Of a DNA stretch of 64,000 nucleotides, positions 1-14,267 are shown in pieces (the first letter of the stretch is position 1; each line of letters begins with the position of its first letter). The stretch lies in contig NC_044019.1 of the NCBI RefSeq assembly GCF_900496995.4, forward strand, positions 1,364,001 through 1,428,000. The letters run 5' to 3'. The notes below the pieces were generated by a model that searched no databases, had not been told where the DNA came from, and saw only the letters and a program-made list of their open reading frames with translations. The position numbers and the translations under genes were made by a program. Source of the stretch: Aquila chrysaetos chrysaetos. Its lineage: Eukaryota; Chordata; Aves; Accipitriformes; Accipitridae.

Positions 1-679
1 TTGAAATATTTTAATAGACTAATACAATTAAAACACCTTTCACCACAGCTCTTCTCTGTTGTGTCTCTTCTGAAATAACTTGTTTTCCAAGAAAAAGCAC
101 ATGGTTAGAGCTGACTGACCAAGGAGAGTATAAGTGGCAGAAACTCTCAGTAAGTCCTGAGAAGGCCCCAATAGATTCTAAAAGTATCACTTGCTTTGAG
201 CTGTTTAAGCGTCTTTGTATTTTACTTTGATCCACAGCACTTACTAGCCAAACACTAGTTTGGTATGTGTGATGTGTGCCAAAAGCTCTCGTCTTTGAAG
301 TTTTTTTTAATCTTTGTCAATATTTTTAAAGTTGATTCATTCCTAACAGGTGAGGTAACTCCTACTAGAATAGAAACTGAGTTGCTATGCTCTATCAGCA
401 CTCAAAAGGTTAAACAAACTAAACATTGGAGTCATTTCAGCTCCCCGGTGTTAACACTGCATTTGTAAACTTATTGTGATATGCAGTTAGTTGTCCTAAG
501 AATTAATGACTGACTCAGATAAAATGTGTTCAGCTGGTAAGCAAAAAAAAAAAAAAAAAACTGTTCTGAAAGAATCTATTCCTATAAAACATCCTAAGGA
601 TTACTCTGATTTTAAAGAAAGAGGTGCCTGTAAATGAAGCAAAGGCAACCTGTGAAAGCAGCAGTGGCTGCTCACTTAC

Positions 680-707
680 CTTTCAGAATCTTCCACTGAA
701 CTTGATG
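680..707 (-). other. Candidate small THRAP3 5' UTR exon (exon 2)
   Basis: On the minus strand a 28-base segment is bounded by a pyrimidine-rich acceptor ending GGGCACAG and by a near-perfect donor, GAAAG|GTAAGTGAG. It contains no ATG and ends ...GATTCTGAAAG. This would suit a small 5' UTR exon joined to a start codon further left, outside the window. Support is limited to splice-site quality and the expected gene structure. Confidence 0.35.
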
Positions 708-3700
708 CTGTGCCCACAAAGCACACACATGCATACAGCCTCACAGAGCTCACAGGGGGATGCTGCTTTTTGAAACACGGGAAGGTAAAGCGTGTCTGGC
801 CCTCAGTGGGGACTGCAGTAGAAGCATCTACACAGTGCTATGGAGACTTGTTGTTAGCAATCTGCTCTGCCAGAATTCACATTTCCTTCCTGCTCACAGC
901 TACAGAACGCCTTCCCATGACACTGGCTCCACCTCTACCTTGAAAGGGACCATGGTTGATCCCTGCTGCCTGATCCAGGTCTCATCTCCCAGCAGAGACA
1001 AGCGTGACTGCACACATCTGGAGGGCATGCACTCCTGGAAACATTGCCAGGAATTTTCAAAACTGTTTTTTGCTTTGTCTTTTCTGAAGACCCAGTTACA
1101 AGCTGTCCAGCACATCTTCCCAAGTAGTGTAGTCTCACATCCAAAAGTATCAGCACTGATCCTGAGTGTGGCGAGTTTAAAAGTTCTAGTAAGGTATTAC
1201 CCTATTAGAAAACAGACACTTGACAGCTTGTTTATCTGTCGTAAAACTACACTGTATAACATACCTCGAAATTTAACACGCACCAAGTCTGAAGAAACAA
1301 TTTGTATTCCAAATTAGTTTGCTAAATTCACTCATACCACACAGATTTAAAATTAGTTACATTTACTGCAAGCCAGATCTGAAATCACTGAAGTCGGTCA
1401 GTGAAGAAAATAGTCAATCTAACAGGTAGCCATTTAGTCTGCTGAAAGTACATTGCCAATGCAAATTAGTAAGCATTATAATTTTTTTTAGATTCTTATT
1501 GTAAGAAATATGGACATTTCTGCATAAAACATGAAAGTATTCAGATTCCCACATGCTGTGAGTACCACCAACTCAAAGGTGTAAAGTTCAGCCTTGTTTG
1601 AAAATGAGCAACAGCCAAAGCTTCACTGAACAGTAAGACTCAAACTGGCAAACATCTCTTATTGGAGTAAACTGTTTTGAATCCTTCTTCCATAGTTTAT
1701 AGAAAGTAAAGGCAGAAGGTTTGCTCGAGCTGTGAAAGTCTTTGACAGCAATCAGTAACTTAAGTGAATTTGATTCCTCACAGGAGAGCATTGCTACATT
1801 ACTTATATCCCCTTCTTGGCATCAAAGATTTCCCTGACCCCAAAGGCATACACCTGGAATTCTTCAAGCCTGTTGTTAAGGAAAGCAGGCAATACAACCT
1901 GATCAGTTCTGCATGTAGTTTTCGTAATATTTATACAAGCTACTTCATTCTGGAAGTTCTCAAGCTGCTTTAAGATAACTGGGGTTTTTTTTGCCACACA
2001 ACAAATGGTGCCATTCAGAAAGGGAAGACTTGCAAAGAAGGCTAATGCAGTAGAGAATGAGCGCTGGTCAAGAACTACAAGACTTTTGTCTTTACAAAAC
2101 TGTTGTGAATCTTTAACATGTACAAAGAAAAAGCAATAAAAGCCTGGTTTCCAAGGATCTTAACCAAACAGGACCCACACTGTGAAATGTAGGCAACTCA
2201 AGTCATCTACCAAGTGAAGACAAAGGCCAAAGTCAACCCTCTGATGTCTAACAGTAACCTTTGTGGATGGTTTTCTGCAGAGATCCACTTCTACTTCTTA
2301 AAGAACTAGAACAAAAATTAACATAGAGGTCTCTGAGGATATTTCTGTTGATGTGCAGTTTGACTAATTACTACCTTAGCAACAAGGCCCATGTAGAAAG
2401 TTCCCATCCTGCCAATATAATTAATTATTCATCTACATTCTAAACTTAATCCATGTCATGACAGAGATTAAAAATATTCTTGTAAAACAGAACATTTGTA
2501 ATCCAGACTGATTCTGTGACCCCATTCATACGAGCCCTACTGACAAATAACGGGGGGTTGAGATGGAGAACCAACAGCTGGAAGCCTCTCACTCTCAAAA
2601 ATAAGCATTTTCTAAAATTTGGAGGCTATTTCAAGGAGCAAAGTTTGCCTTCTCCATTTCTAAATCCTCATGGCAATCCATCATACCACTCAAAGAGGTG
2701 AAAACAACAGAAGAGCAAATGTTCCTACTAAGCCACCACAATGGACTTTGCCCACAAGACAAACTTTTGTCATGAAACGGTGTCAGGAAAGTTAATGTTT
2801 TACCTGTTTAATGTCTTCTGACAGAACTCAAAAGAACAGCTCAATTCTGCTCCACGGCAATGAAAAAAAGTCACTGTCAAGAGTCTCTTACTGCTGTACA
2901 CTTCCACTAGCTACCACAGCTTCAAAATTTAATTATTCAGAATATTTAAGGAGAACTTTTATGGCCACTGACTGAAGTCACTGCAATGCTTCAGCAAAAG
3001 AACAAATGTTTGAGGACAGACTGAATATGGGGGTTTAACACTTTGGATCAGTATGACATTTAATAATCCGGCTAATTAAGGTATATAGGGGGAAGCAGTC
3101 CTTTTCTACCAAAAGTTGCCAGGGGGTAAATCCAAAAATCACTCAACATAGCATAAAAAAAAAAAGTAGGTACTACTACTTTTTCTATTTACCAGCTATT
3201 TCGAAAGTCAAGCCAAAACATCCCAAGATGTGAGGCTGAGTTTTTTATCAAAACCTGTATAGTCCTTTTTGCAAAGCAACATTAACAATGAAGAAAGAAT
3301 TCAGCTGATAGTTTAACTTGCAGTATGCCCAGGATAGAGGGCATACAAGAAGGTATACTCCAAATCCCAAAACAGGCAGTTTTACCACTTTTGAAGATTT
3401 TAGTTTCTATTGTGTGCTTACCTGCTTGAGCAGGTTCACACCTTCCACCCTTCAACAGTTAGGTTTCACCGTCTCAGCTTTATCAATTATGAAATCAGGA
3501 AGCAAACCTGAAATGAGAAGAAAATGCATTGAAGCATCATTGTATGTACTTTGTTGTACTTACTGCCACCAATGATCAACAGGAGTCTAGGTTCCTTAAG
3601 CTAGCATCCGGTGCTGTACCCAAAATGTTCATCATATCTTAAGTATTTCAACAGAGCACATACATTGCAAAAGTTCATCACTCACTTCACCATGAATTCT

Positions 3701-3927
3701 TTCATGTACTTTTATGAAGATCGTCGTTTTTAAAATAGTTATTCATGCTTTCAAAATTTTAAGTCCACTTTTTCCTTCCTTCCTCCATCTCCACTGCACC
3801 CCATCCGATCTCCTGTTATATACATACTAATAGCTGTCATTACATTTGTACAGCCGTATTGAAGTAATTTCTCTCAGCATATCTGTATGGTCTTACTGGA
3901 TTCAGGACTAAGGATTTCCCCATATTG

Positions 3928-4073
3928 TTAAAGAGAATCCACAAGCCAAGAGAAATAACTTTTCCTGACAAATTCATCCATCAGCATATCGTCGTCTTCA
4001 AAGGGTGCCACCAGTCCATTGTGAGCTGTTTTGACAGGTCTACAGTTACATTTCAGTATCCTTCCATGCACTG
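3928..4073 (-). CDS. Unassigned candidate terminal coding exon
   Basis: The minus strand has a strong acceptor: a T-rich tract, then CACCCCTCTAG, cutting at 4073/4074. It is followed by an open frame of 47 codons that stops at TAA (3928-3930). The predicted tail is acidic then basic/aromatic (APFEDDDMLMDEF..., ending ...SWLVDSL). It holds two closely spaced CpGs in otherwise CpG-poor DNA. The frame needs one base carried over from an upstream exon. I do not recognise the protein and could not build a phase-consistent upstream chain. It may be the last exon of an unknown gene nested in the presumed THRAP3 intron, or a chance open frame. Confidence 0.25.
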
Positions 4074-7000
4074 CTAGAGGGGTGTAAGTTTAAAAAAAGA
4101 AAACAACAGTAAACACAACCTCATAAATTACTCCATGTTATTAAACCTCTGATCTAACAGCAAGAATGTCATTTACTCTGTGTTCAACCATAAAATAAAT
4201 TTGTTTAAAGCTATTCATTTCTTCTGTTTACCTCATTGAAAAAAGGTTTCAAGGCTACTTGAAGATTATACTTTCTCTGAAATGGTGATTAAGTCCTGTG
4301 CTCACCCAAGAGGGAAGGTTGTATTGCAAGGTTTAGAGTTTTCTAAATCATGCTTACCAATCTTTGAAAAAAGCCGAATAAAGAACACCAGTTTTTTGGT
4401 TTTTTTTTTTTTACTGTTGTCATGTCTGTCTGTCTAAACATCCATGAAAGAAGGAAATCCTGCCTTTTACCTTACAAAGACCTTTGACATTCAGCCTTTC
4501 ACAGTGGCTACCAGAAAAAAAAATTGCTGTAACCATTTTTTCTTGCTTTGTGTTAAAACACTTGAGTCTTGTTTGCTTTTTCACCTATTCCCCAAACACC
4601 AACATTACCACAAACTTTTTATACAATCCCCTGCACACAGGTGTCATCCAGATAAAAAGCTGGCTGAATTCTCTTTTGTAGAAGAATACTGTTCTCATAT
4701 TTAGAACACTACTACAAAAAAAATGAACCAAGACAACACACAACAAGCAAGAACAGCTAACCTTTCTTCCAGATATGGAAAGGAAAGTAGGAAACGTGCT
4801 CAATGCTCTCTGCTGAAGCAGAAATCATACTCCAGGAGTTTCTTATTCCAGAACACTGTGAAGAACATTTCTATATGCCAAGACATGGGTCAAATGAAGA
4901 ACATTTCTAGTTTTCACAATGCCTTTTTCCAGGAATTTGTTTCCTATTTCCAACTGGCCTGTATTACTTTATGACTGTCTCTTTCCATCTTCCACTCCTT
5001 TCAAGCAGTACTCATCATTATTTCAGATCTTTCACAGATGTTAAAGCAGAACAGAACCACCACGGCCCTGTACAGAAAAGCCATCTAACAAAATGTTACA
5101 GCTGAAACGACTCCATCTCAAGCATGTCATTGAGGATTGCTATACCACGTAGCACCACAATTTGCCAGCTTAGAGAGAAGAACACAGCAGATAAGTCCCT
5201 ATCAAAAGAAGCAGTTTATTTGTCTTCATATCTGTAATACACCGAGTACAAACACTAAGAACATTTGGAAGCAAGTGAAATGGCTTATGCACATACCTCA
5301 GAAGCGTGCACAGCACTGCAAAACTCATTACAGTAGTTTCAATTTATTACACAGCATTTATAAAACATTAACTTGCAAATATTAAATATTTTGTAAAAAC
5401 ATTTGTAGGAAGCACTATGTAATTGCAGTAGGAAAACAAAAATTTACTCGTTCCTTTCTGGCCAGCATTTAATGAAACTGTTACGGTTTATTTTGCTGTA
5501 AGACACAAAGCAAAGAAGATAGCACCTCATTAGAGAAAACATTTCTGCCTGAACGTCTTGTCATCCATTTAGTGTTTGCTAGTACAAACACTGAATTAGG
5601 GAGAAACAGCTGAACTGCTACTTTATTTGCTCACAACAGCCTTCATTATCAGGGAACAAAAAAATCAATTCTCCTTCAGCCAGCTCTACAATCCATAATC
5701 CTAAGCTCTAAAACCCAAACAAGATTAGTTAATTCTTAAAAAAAAAAAAAACAAAAAACAACAAAAAAACATATCCTACAAAACAGTTTCATTTCCCACA
5801 AAACAAGCTTTTAAACATTTGGATAAGGTACCTGAAAGGCTTACATCAATTTAAACTGTGGCAGCCTTTGTCCTAGCCAAGAAACTGCCTCTTTACAACT
5901 TAAAGACCCAGAAGATGAAAATTATTTATTGCTGATTGACCCTATATCCCAATTTATACTCTACAAAGATATCAAAGATATTGGAAAATGCTGACATGAA
6001 CAGAAATGTCAGCACTGTGTTCTTTTTGAAAGCATTGAAAGTAAGAAATTAGCTATTTATAAACTTAAACAATAGTAGTCACCTAAATCCAGGCCTAAGA
6101 GAGGCAGAAAATCTGATCAAGCCATTAAAAATGCAGTCCTATACCAGACCTTGTAATTCACAAGCCTGTAAAAATCACCACTTCTGTGGATTTTAATTGA
6201 CCTGCCTGCCAGAGAAGCAGAGGAGGTAAGTGGCACCCGTAGATACATCAGAAGACTTGGGTAAGAATACCGCTGTTAAGAACTGCCAAGTATTAGTTAC
6301 AATACAATGACAAACTGTAGGAAATAAAAAGTGTCAAATAAAACACAACAGTAACTAACAACTGTCAGCATCTTTTAAAGTCAATTTCAGTATGATCTTG
6401 TTTCAATTTAACTATCTACCTACAGAATAAGACTTGCACTATGTCCAATACCAAATTGCTACTTGAACACCAAATAACACTGATATGAACAAATTGGTTA
6501 AATAAGCCAAACGTGAGCTACTGGGCTCATGTAAAAACACACACAGAACTGTAATAAATTTGGTCCTTAGTACTTCCTCTTGCACTCAGGCTCAATACAC
6601 TTAGTAAAAGCAGCCTGCCACCAGTGTCGAATCAGAGCAACCTTTGTTTTCTAGACATGTACCTGGCAAAGAATAGAAGAGCTATTCTTTTTTTTTTTTT
6701 TTTTTTTTTCCCCTGCAGCAAGTGCCCCAAAAGGGTATTTTTCATACCATGCATTAATTCCCTGGAAAGATCCACAGTCCAAGCAGCACTTTGCACTTGC
6801 ACCTGTTGAGGCTGCTGCTGGGATCGCACCACACTGACAGCTCACGCAGAGGGACACAGCCAGAGAACACCCCAAAACCCACCTCCCTTCAACCCAGCCA
6901 CAGTTAGCACAAAGACACATGACACCTGCTTCTTCCCTTGCAGCTCCCAGATCTATCAGTTTTATCAAAGAGCAAATCAAAATAATGACCATAGCAGTTT

Positions 7001-10000
7001 GACTATCACAAATTCCTACATTAGATTAAAAATGGAAAATAATATTTCTAAATCAGTTAAGTTTGACAACCATCAATACACTGAAGTGAACTAAAGCTCC
7101 TATTATAAAAGACCAGTCCAGAAGCATGACAAATTAACCTTGCTATGCATGACAGCTATGTAAAATCTATCTCCCAGCAAGCTTTGTACTGCAGCTGCAC
7201 GAGATTTTGCTGTGAACTTACTTGAAGTGGAAAAAAAGTTGCAGCTATCTACATGCCAGAGCACACTGGAAGTGCCAGCAGTAACATACAGAGTACAGAA
7301 AGCACACGCTGGCTTTGCTAGTTCAGAAATCAAAGTCTAATAATCTCACTTTCTACTTGATTCTTCCTTTTGAAGCTAAGGTTTGGTCTTGCACCAAAAA
7401 TTAAGTATGCTCTTGATATCAACAGAACACTTTAAGGGGAAGAAATAAAGAGCCACCTGCATAGCTCCCACTGCCAGCCTGGTGGACTGCAAATTAAAAT
7501 GCTATTTCTAATCATCCAGTTCAAATTTCATTAGGATAACAAAAAGCAGAACAATTCCTCTTTCTAGATCAAGTATCCAGTGTATGTTTTCAGGAGATTA
7601 ATGACACAAGTTAAACTAAAGCCTACAACTACACCTACCAACCTCCTCAACAAAAATTTTCCTGGACAACACTGCTAAAAACAAAAACAACAAAAAAACC
7701 CAAACCACAACTACTTTACCAAACTACAAACTACTTTAATACATGCCAAACATGCTTTGAGGAAAAAAAAAGTTCAGATTATTCTGCCATGACAACAGAA
7801 GCACTAGTTTGTCAATAGCAGTTCCAATTTCTCTCTAGTTTATATGCTTTTAAAATTAAGATTTTCCTTCAAGCATGTTCAGGTTTTCACACAATTAAAC
7901 TAATCCCTAAAGAAGTTTAATATTGAGCTCCAGCCCTGGTTTCAGACAATTAGAAGCAGGTTCTATAGAATGGTTGAAAAACTACTTACAAGTTCTTCCA
8001 AAAAGGACTGATTCTGCAGATTGCAGTGCTGAACAATCGTTTTCCAAATAATTTGAGCAGCTATAAACACCAATCAGTGACTTTAATTCTGACACTAGTT
8101 ACTTGATAAAAAATATTTTATATATCTTTGAGCTTAAAAAGTCTTATGTTGTTATTCAGACAGTTTAGTGACAGGGAGCTCAAAGAAAACAAATCCAAGA
8201 AAAAGCTGATTAGAAATGTGGATGCTTTTGCTACAAAAGTCAGGCAGCTGGATTTTCTGTTAAACGTGGAAGAAAAATATCCACAATAAAAAAAAAAAAA
8301 AAAAAAAAAAAAGGAAAACCTATTTCATCAGCTTTTTGCTTCCAAACCTACACAACCTGCGAACAGACAAGCAGAAAAATCAGATCTTTCTCAAAACTAA
8401 TGGCTTCCTCACAGTGCAGCCCTACTATTTTGAGCAGTTTTTGAATGTGAACTGAACCCTTGTCAAACCTGTTGGGGGTCTGTGAATCCTCGTGCCTGTA
8501 GTTTCAGAACCCCCAAGAGAAGCAAGAAATGGTCCAATTTACTTTACATAAGAAAACTATTCACAAATCAGTTAACCAAAAGAATTCAAACTTGTGCATA
8601 ATTGAAGTTATTGTGCTACTCCCCACGCAGCAATGGAAGAATAAACTGTGGCCTCAGTGAAGTTTTCAACCCTCTCAAGTCACTGCAGTCTGGAAACCAG
8701 CAGACTCTGCACACCAGTATTTCCTTTATTAGAGTGACCACAATGCACTTAAAAAATGTGGAAGTTATGCTTCCAGAGAAACAGCAAGTAATGTAAAAAA
8801 CAATTGAATCTGGGGCTCTTCGGAGTATCTTCTGAAATACCCAGTACAGTTACAGCCAAAACTGAATCTGCCCTAAAGGATTACTACTCTTCATATATTT
8901 AACCTGTGAAAATACAAGCTCCAGCAACTTTAATTTATAGGCTGCAACAAGCAAAACCATTCACATATTTACTCTCAAGTCAGAACTTGATTTATCTTTA
9001 CCTTAACTTGAATCTCCTTCAGGGGAAAACAAGGAAAAGGATTTCCACAACTTGGTATAACATTAAAAGTTCTTTAAAAAAAATAAAAACTCATGGGAGT
9101 TATTGCAAGCACAAGCCATCAGAACAGGCTATCCCCACAGTCTGCTAGGCTACAAAACAGAGGTAAATGCTTGTCCACAGAAATCTCATACACAGGGAAT
9201 AAGCTTATTTGAACAGATAGTTTTCAATGCTGTGTTTACATACCTTGTATAAGTCTCCCATCAATTATGTTTCTCAATACTGCTTTATTAGAAGCGATTG
9301 AGCTCTCACCTAAGTAAAAAAGGGAAAATCAAATTTAAACCAATCAAGATACCAGCAAATCATCACATTTTACAAGCATAGGAAAGTATTCTGATTTTAG
9401 CCATTCATCCCAGCACCATTTCCCAGTTAAAAAAAGGCTGCCAAAATTACTTAATCTAATCAGATAGCGCATATGCAGATCCTGAACTCAGGAAACCAAT
9501 CTCATCCACAGCCCTATAGGAGCAACTGTAATAATTTACACAGATACATAGGGCCTGAAATAATCAGGTACACAACCCCCACAAGATATCATGTGTATAG
9601 CCCTCTGTTAAGGCACAAGTTAACATCATTAATACTGAGCCTAATTCCCTTGAGAACAGAATTTCAGCTTAAGGCCCCCCACGCCATCACCTTTTGTGCT
9701 CTCAGAGCAGAGAAACCTATGAGGTTACTTGCCAAGCTTTCCTTTCTTCCTTTCACTCAACCAAAGGTAAAAGTGAAATGGAGGCAGCAGTGGGGAGGAC
9801 ATATGCTGGCTGGCGGTGCAAGCTACAGCACCCCTCGCATTACGGCAGGGGCTTTTTTGGGTTTTGTACAGCTACCTTACACTGTAAATCATGACAGGCT
9901 AAAAATGGCTGGATGATGAATTTGGAGATGAAATTATGAGTAGTCCATTCGCTCTTGTATCAAAGGAGTACTAGCTACGAGCAGGGCTTTGCAAAGAGGC

Positions 10001-12636
10001 CTCATTCTCCTACAAGTACAATGGGAGAAACATACAAACTATTTTCATATGTGATAGGAAAAAAGGGCACTGACAGAAAACTTCCTTGGGTAGGAAACAA
10101 CTCCCCCCTGCCACCCGCCCAGGACCCAGCGCTCCAGCGTTCCCACAGCAAGGCTGGGTGTCATCTCTGTGTGCCTTTTTTTTTTTTTTTTTTTAATGGA
10201 CGCGACAGCTTCCGGTTACCATGGAGTGAAACAGCGCAAACACAATTCTCAGCTGGCATGAAATGTAATCCCAGGATTTTACTATTCATAGCTCTGACAT
10301 GATAAAGCTAAATTAAGCAGGAACTCCTAACTTTCTCAAACCTAATAGCAGTGATTTAGCCTCTGCTAATGCTCTATTTCACTGTGAAGAGAGGAAGGAT
10401 ATTTTCCTTTATGATAAGAGAGACTCCAGACCTACAAACCCAGCCTGTCATCCAGAAACAAAATGGCACCTACTTGTTCCCAGGCACCACTTCAGCGCGA
10501 CTCCAGCAGGAACAGGGGAGACAAGATGAGCTTTTGTGCTAAATCTAACACCTTCTCCTCATCTTGGGACCCATTACAGAAACCCACAAAGCAGTTTTAA
10601 GCCATGCTCCCAGGCTTGCCCAGCAGCGAGTGTTTGCTGAACACCAGTAGAGGAACAGGGGTCAGCTCAAACCACAAATAAGAGATATGCCAAGCACAAG
10701 GCAAGCCAGCACAACCCCAATACTGACCGTTAGCCCTTTATACAGCCTGTACCTTGCACAAGCTCCACAGAGAGCCGGAACAGCTTTTGCAATTAACAAC
10801 ACTATTCCTCTCTCTTTCAGTGCCCACAGACTAAACTATATGGCTAAATATACAGCAGGAATCCTGCCACGCAGAGGAACTCTCTGTACCATCATAATTC
10901 AGAGGAAACCATATGACCCAAGCCCACTTTATTGTACTGGCACATGCAGCCATTAAACACAGCTCAGTATATTGTAAACTTTTCCTGATATAGAAAAAAA
11001 GTTCAAGGGCTACGTTGCTGCTTAAACAATTAACAAGTTGCGACAGGACAAACTGTCATTTTGCAAAAACAAAGCAAAGTGAGCTACCAAAAAAAAAAAA
11101 AAAAAAAAAAAATCAAGCTTAAATGGCACTATTCTTTAGGGAGCTAGTGATACAGCTACAAAGGGAACACCACACTTTTACAATGAAGAGCATCCTCAGG
11201 CCTAACCAGTCCGGGTCAGTACTTCCTAGGCCTCTCAAAGCAAGATTTCTTTTACAGTAGAGAAAGTGGGAGCAGGTGAGGAAAAAAAGTGACATCTGCT
11301 GACTTGCTTGAACTGCCACCTATTTTATGTCCTGGTGTTTTATACATGTAATGTTTTGGTTTTCTAATAGCACCAACCGTGCTAGAAGGTGTCCACCAGC
11401 TCTTCTGCAGCATGCAGATCTCAAACGCCTCACCCGTGAACCCACAGGGCACAGGCCTGGCTTGACCTGAGTGACTATCTTCTCAAATAATTTATAAAGC
11501 TTCCTCGCTTAAACAAACTGGAGAAACCAGCAGACAGCTAAATTGTATTATCATATCCCTAATAGCAGAACACCCCTTTAATTTACAATACACACAACAA
11601 AACTTTACTTTCATCGAAACAGAATTGGAAGTTAAGGTCAGGGGCACACGGCTGCTCTGAAATCCCAGGATACAGGGAAACCTCTTTCCAGACAGCACTC
11701 ATTGAAGCACTAAGAGCAGAACTATGTCTTCCAGAGATACAGAGCTTGCAGATAGACATGGAATTAGCAAGGAAGGAAAAAAGCAGGAAGACACCAGAGC
11801 ATAACTCAGCAGAAATGCAGGCATGACTTCTGCAGACAAAGAACTATCCAGAGAACGTGGGCACGCATTCATCGCAACACACACCTGCCACTGCCAACAC
11901 ACGGTCTGTATAGACATACTGCAGGGCAGCAACATCTGCCACAACTCTAATGCATTTACAGCAAGCACCTCAAAAAGAGACCACGTGGAAGGTGCTATAG
12001 CTGCCTCCTTACCACGGCCAGGTTGTTTCTTTACAGTAAAATGGCAGGTAAAAGGTTTCACCTTTTGATCCCTGGACAAAAGAGGATGTAAAAATGTGGG
12101 CATTCAAGTTAGCAGGTGGCAAGGCCTCCCACACCCTTGCTGGCGATGGCATGCTGCCCTATGCCTTCCTCTTTCCCAGGGGCAGGAGCCCCAGCTGAAG
12201 GGGAACGGTGCAACGCCACAGCTGTCAGTTCAGGCTCCAGAACTCTGCAAACCCCCTGGGCTGAGATCGTATAGTTTACAGATCACACACTCTCACGTGT
12301 ATCAACACCAATTCTGAAAAGACATCTCGGGACACTAAGGCCTATCTGCTAGAGTACTGCCTCAGTAGCAGCATTTTTAACCAGCAATATCAGCTTCTTA
12401 AGGACTTCAGAGATAACTCTTAAAATTGACTTTTCATACATGCCCCTCCCTGTTCCTGCTGAAGTAGGAATAACTAATTCACAGTAGGGAGGATGTGAAA
12501 CAAAAAATAAATAGCAGGATCCAAAGAAAATTTAGACATAATCACAAGGCCCCTAGACTCTACGGAGGATCTTATGTCACAAAAACATACATTTTAGACA
12601 GCTCTTTACAATAACTGCTTTATTTTATCCTCTTAC

Positions 12637-12819
12637 CTGCTGTTCGATTGTGTAACTAATAATGCAGTTCACAGTCAGCCATTTCCTCACTCTGTGCTGG
12701 GCACCTGCAAACTGCCAGCGCAAGTATACAGACGAACTACTAAACGCTCCAGGAGAAGGCACAGTTATGTCTAAATACTTATTTTTTCTGTCTCTACAAT
12801 ATACTCCCTTAAAGGCAAT
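12637..12819 (-). CDS. Unassigned candidate internal coding exon
   Basis: A 183-base minus-strand segment is bounded by an acceptor (CTTAGCTTCTCAG) and a good donor (CAGCAG|GTAAGAGG). One of its frames is open for all 61 codons, so the exon would be symmetric (phase 0-0). It contains several CpGs. The translation (starts IAFKGVYCRD, ends SYTIEQQ) matches nothing I know. The next exon I could propose to its left does not share its phase. It is listed because a fully open 183-base segment between good splice sites is uncommon in this AT-rich DNA. Confidence 0.2.
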
Positions 12820-14241
12820 CTGAGAAGCTAAGCTTCAAAACATACCCTTTTCAATGAATGGAAGTCAGGTTATGCAATATGAACCCAAAGAACAGATCTC
12901 CTCTTCAGCCACAGCACTTCAGGGCAGCGTCCACACAAAAGACACATTAAAAACACACCTCAAATGTCACATTGGCCTTACTAGAAACATTGACATAACT
13001 ACCTGCCCTCGCTACTAGCGGGAAGGAATACTGCAAGAGTCCTTTGCAGAGAGTAATGGGATGATTTAATTGTCTGTGCTCTTAGGAAGGAGCATCCTGA
13101 AAACATCCATTTGCTGATGCGACCCTGCAGCCTCTCACACGCGTGCTCTGTGCTGACACTGCCGCAAGAGCAGCAGATAAAGTCTCCTTCCACCCATCAG
13201 CTGTAAGACAACCTATAACGTTTCCCAAATGGTTTTACGTATTGTTTATTTCAATGAACAAATCTGTTCTTACACCACAGCATCAGACACATCACGGTAC
13301 ATGTAAAAAACAAGAACAAGTACCCCAGCTCTGACAAGTCCCAAGGAAACGCTGTTGCACCCACTCCACATCTACAGAGTTCTCCCACATGCCAGCAGAC
13401 AGAGGCGAACCTGCGCCTCCCAAAGCTGCTACACGGAGTACTGCTTATTCCAAACTTATCTCGTCACCTTCTGGCACATAAATGCACTCAGAAAGCCACT
13501 CAAGAGGCAATTACAGTGACAAATGCCTTGTGGAGACTTTGAAATACATTTATAGACCCCTCAAACACATTAATCTCCCCAAAACAACAACAGTTAGGGA
13601 CACAAGCCCTCGTCAGCCTGGTGAAAATAAAGATACAGGGCTCACAGGTGACTCTGTGCCACCACAAAGCCCATTCCGCCGCATCACCTGGGGTTCTACC
13701 AAACTTCACTTTTAAACAAGAAGACGCAGAGCGGGGAACGCGAGCGAACAAACCCACCCTTCCTGCACCGAGAAGTGCACGGTGCTGCGCGCCGCTGCGT
13801 GAGCCCAGCGAGAGCTACACACCCTCGGGGGTTCAACCCCAGCCCGCGGGGTCGCGGCGACGACCCGGACAAACCGCAACGCCTGCAAACTGCCGCTACC
13901 CGCCCCCCGGCCCCGACCGCCCGCCCGCCCTGGGAATACAGGCAGCCCCTCCCGTGCCGCAGCGAGCGTGCGGGGACCCCGCGCACAGCCCGCCACCACG
14001 GCGAAGGGAGAAAACCTACGGGGACGGGCCCGAAGCGGGGCAGGAATCTCCGAGGACGGGGCCCGGAGGCCCGGGCGGAGAACGGGAATCTCCAGGAACG
14101 GGCTGGGCCGGGACAAGGAGGAGGAGGAGTCTCCGGGGTCGGGCCCCAGCGGGACAGGGGCAGCCTCCGGGGACAAGGCCCGGGGCGGGGGGGGATGGGG
14201 GGGGGGTGGACGCGGGGCCGCGCCCGGCACGTGGCGGCGGC

Positions 14242-14267
14242 GGGGGGGGGGGGGGGGGGGGGGGGGG
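14242..14267. repeat. G26 homopolymer tract
   Basis: An uninterrupted run of 26 G sits inside the CpG island at the presumed start of the first THRAP3 intron, about 170 bases past the exon 1 donor. It is a G-quadruplex-forming candidate and a place where assembled length is unreliable. Confidence 0.9.

Noticed and set aside
3423-3507. Minus-strand acceptor TCTCATTTCAG and donor CAAGCAG|GTAAGC flanking about 85 bases
   Set aside because: Good splice sites, but the segment lies downstream of the candidate terminal exon and shows no coding bias; kept only as a possible UTR or pseudo-exon.
7990-8060. Minus-strand segment between CTATAG and GTAAGT with an open frame (AAQIIWKTIVQ...)
   Set aside because: The acceptor tract is weak and its phase does not fit either neighbouring candidate exon, so it is more likely chance.
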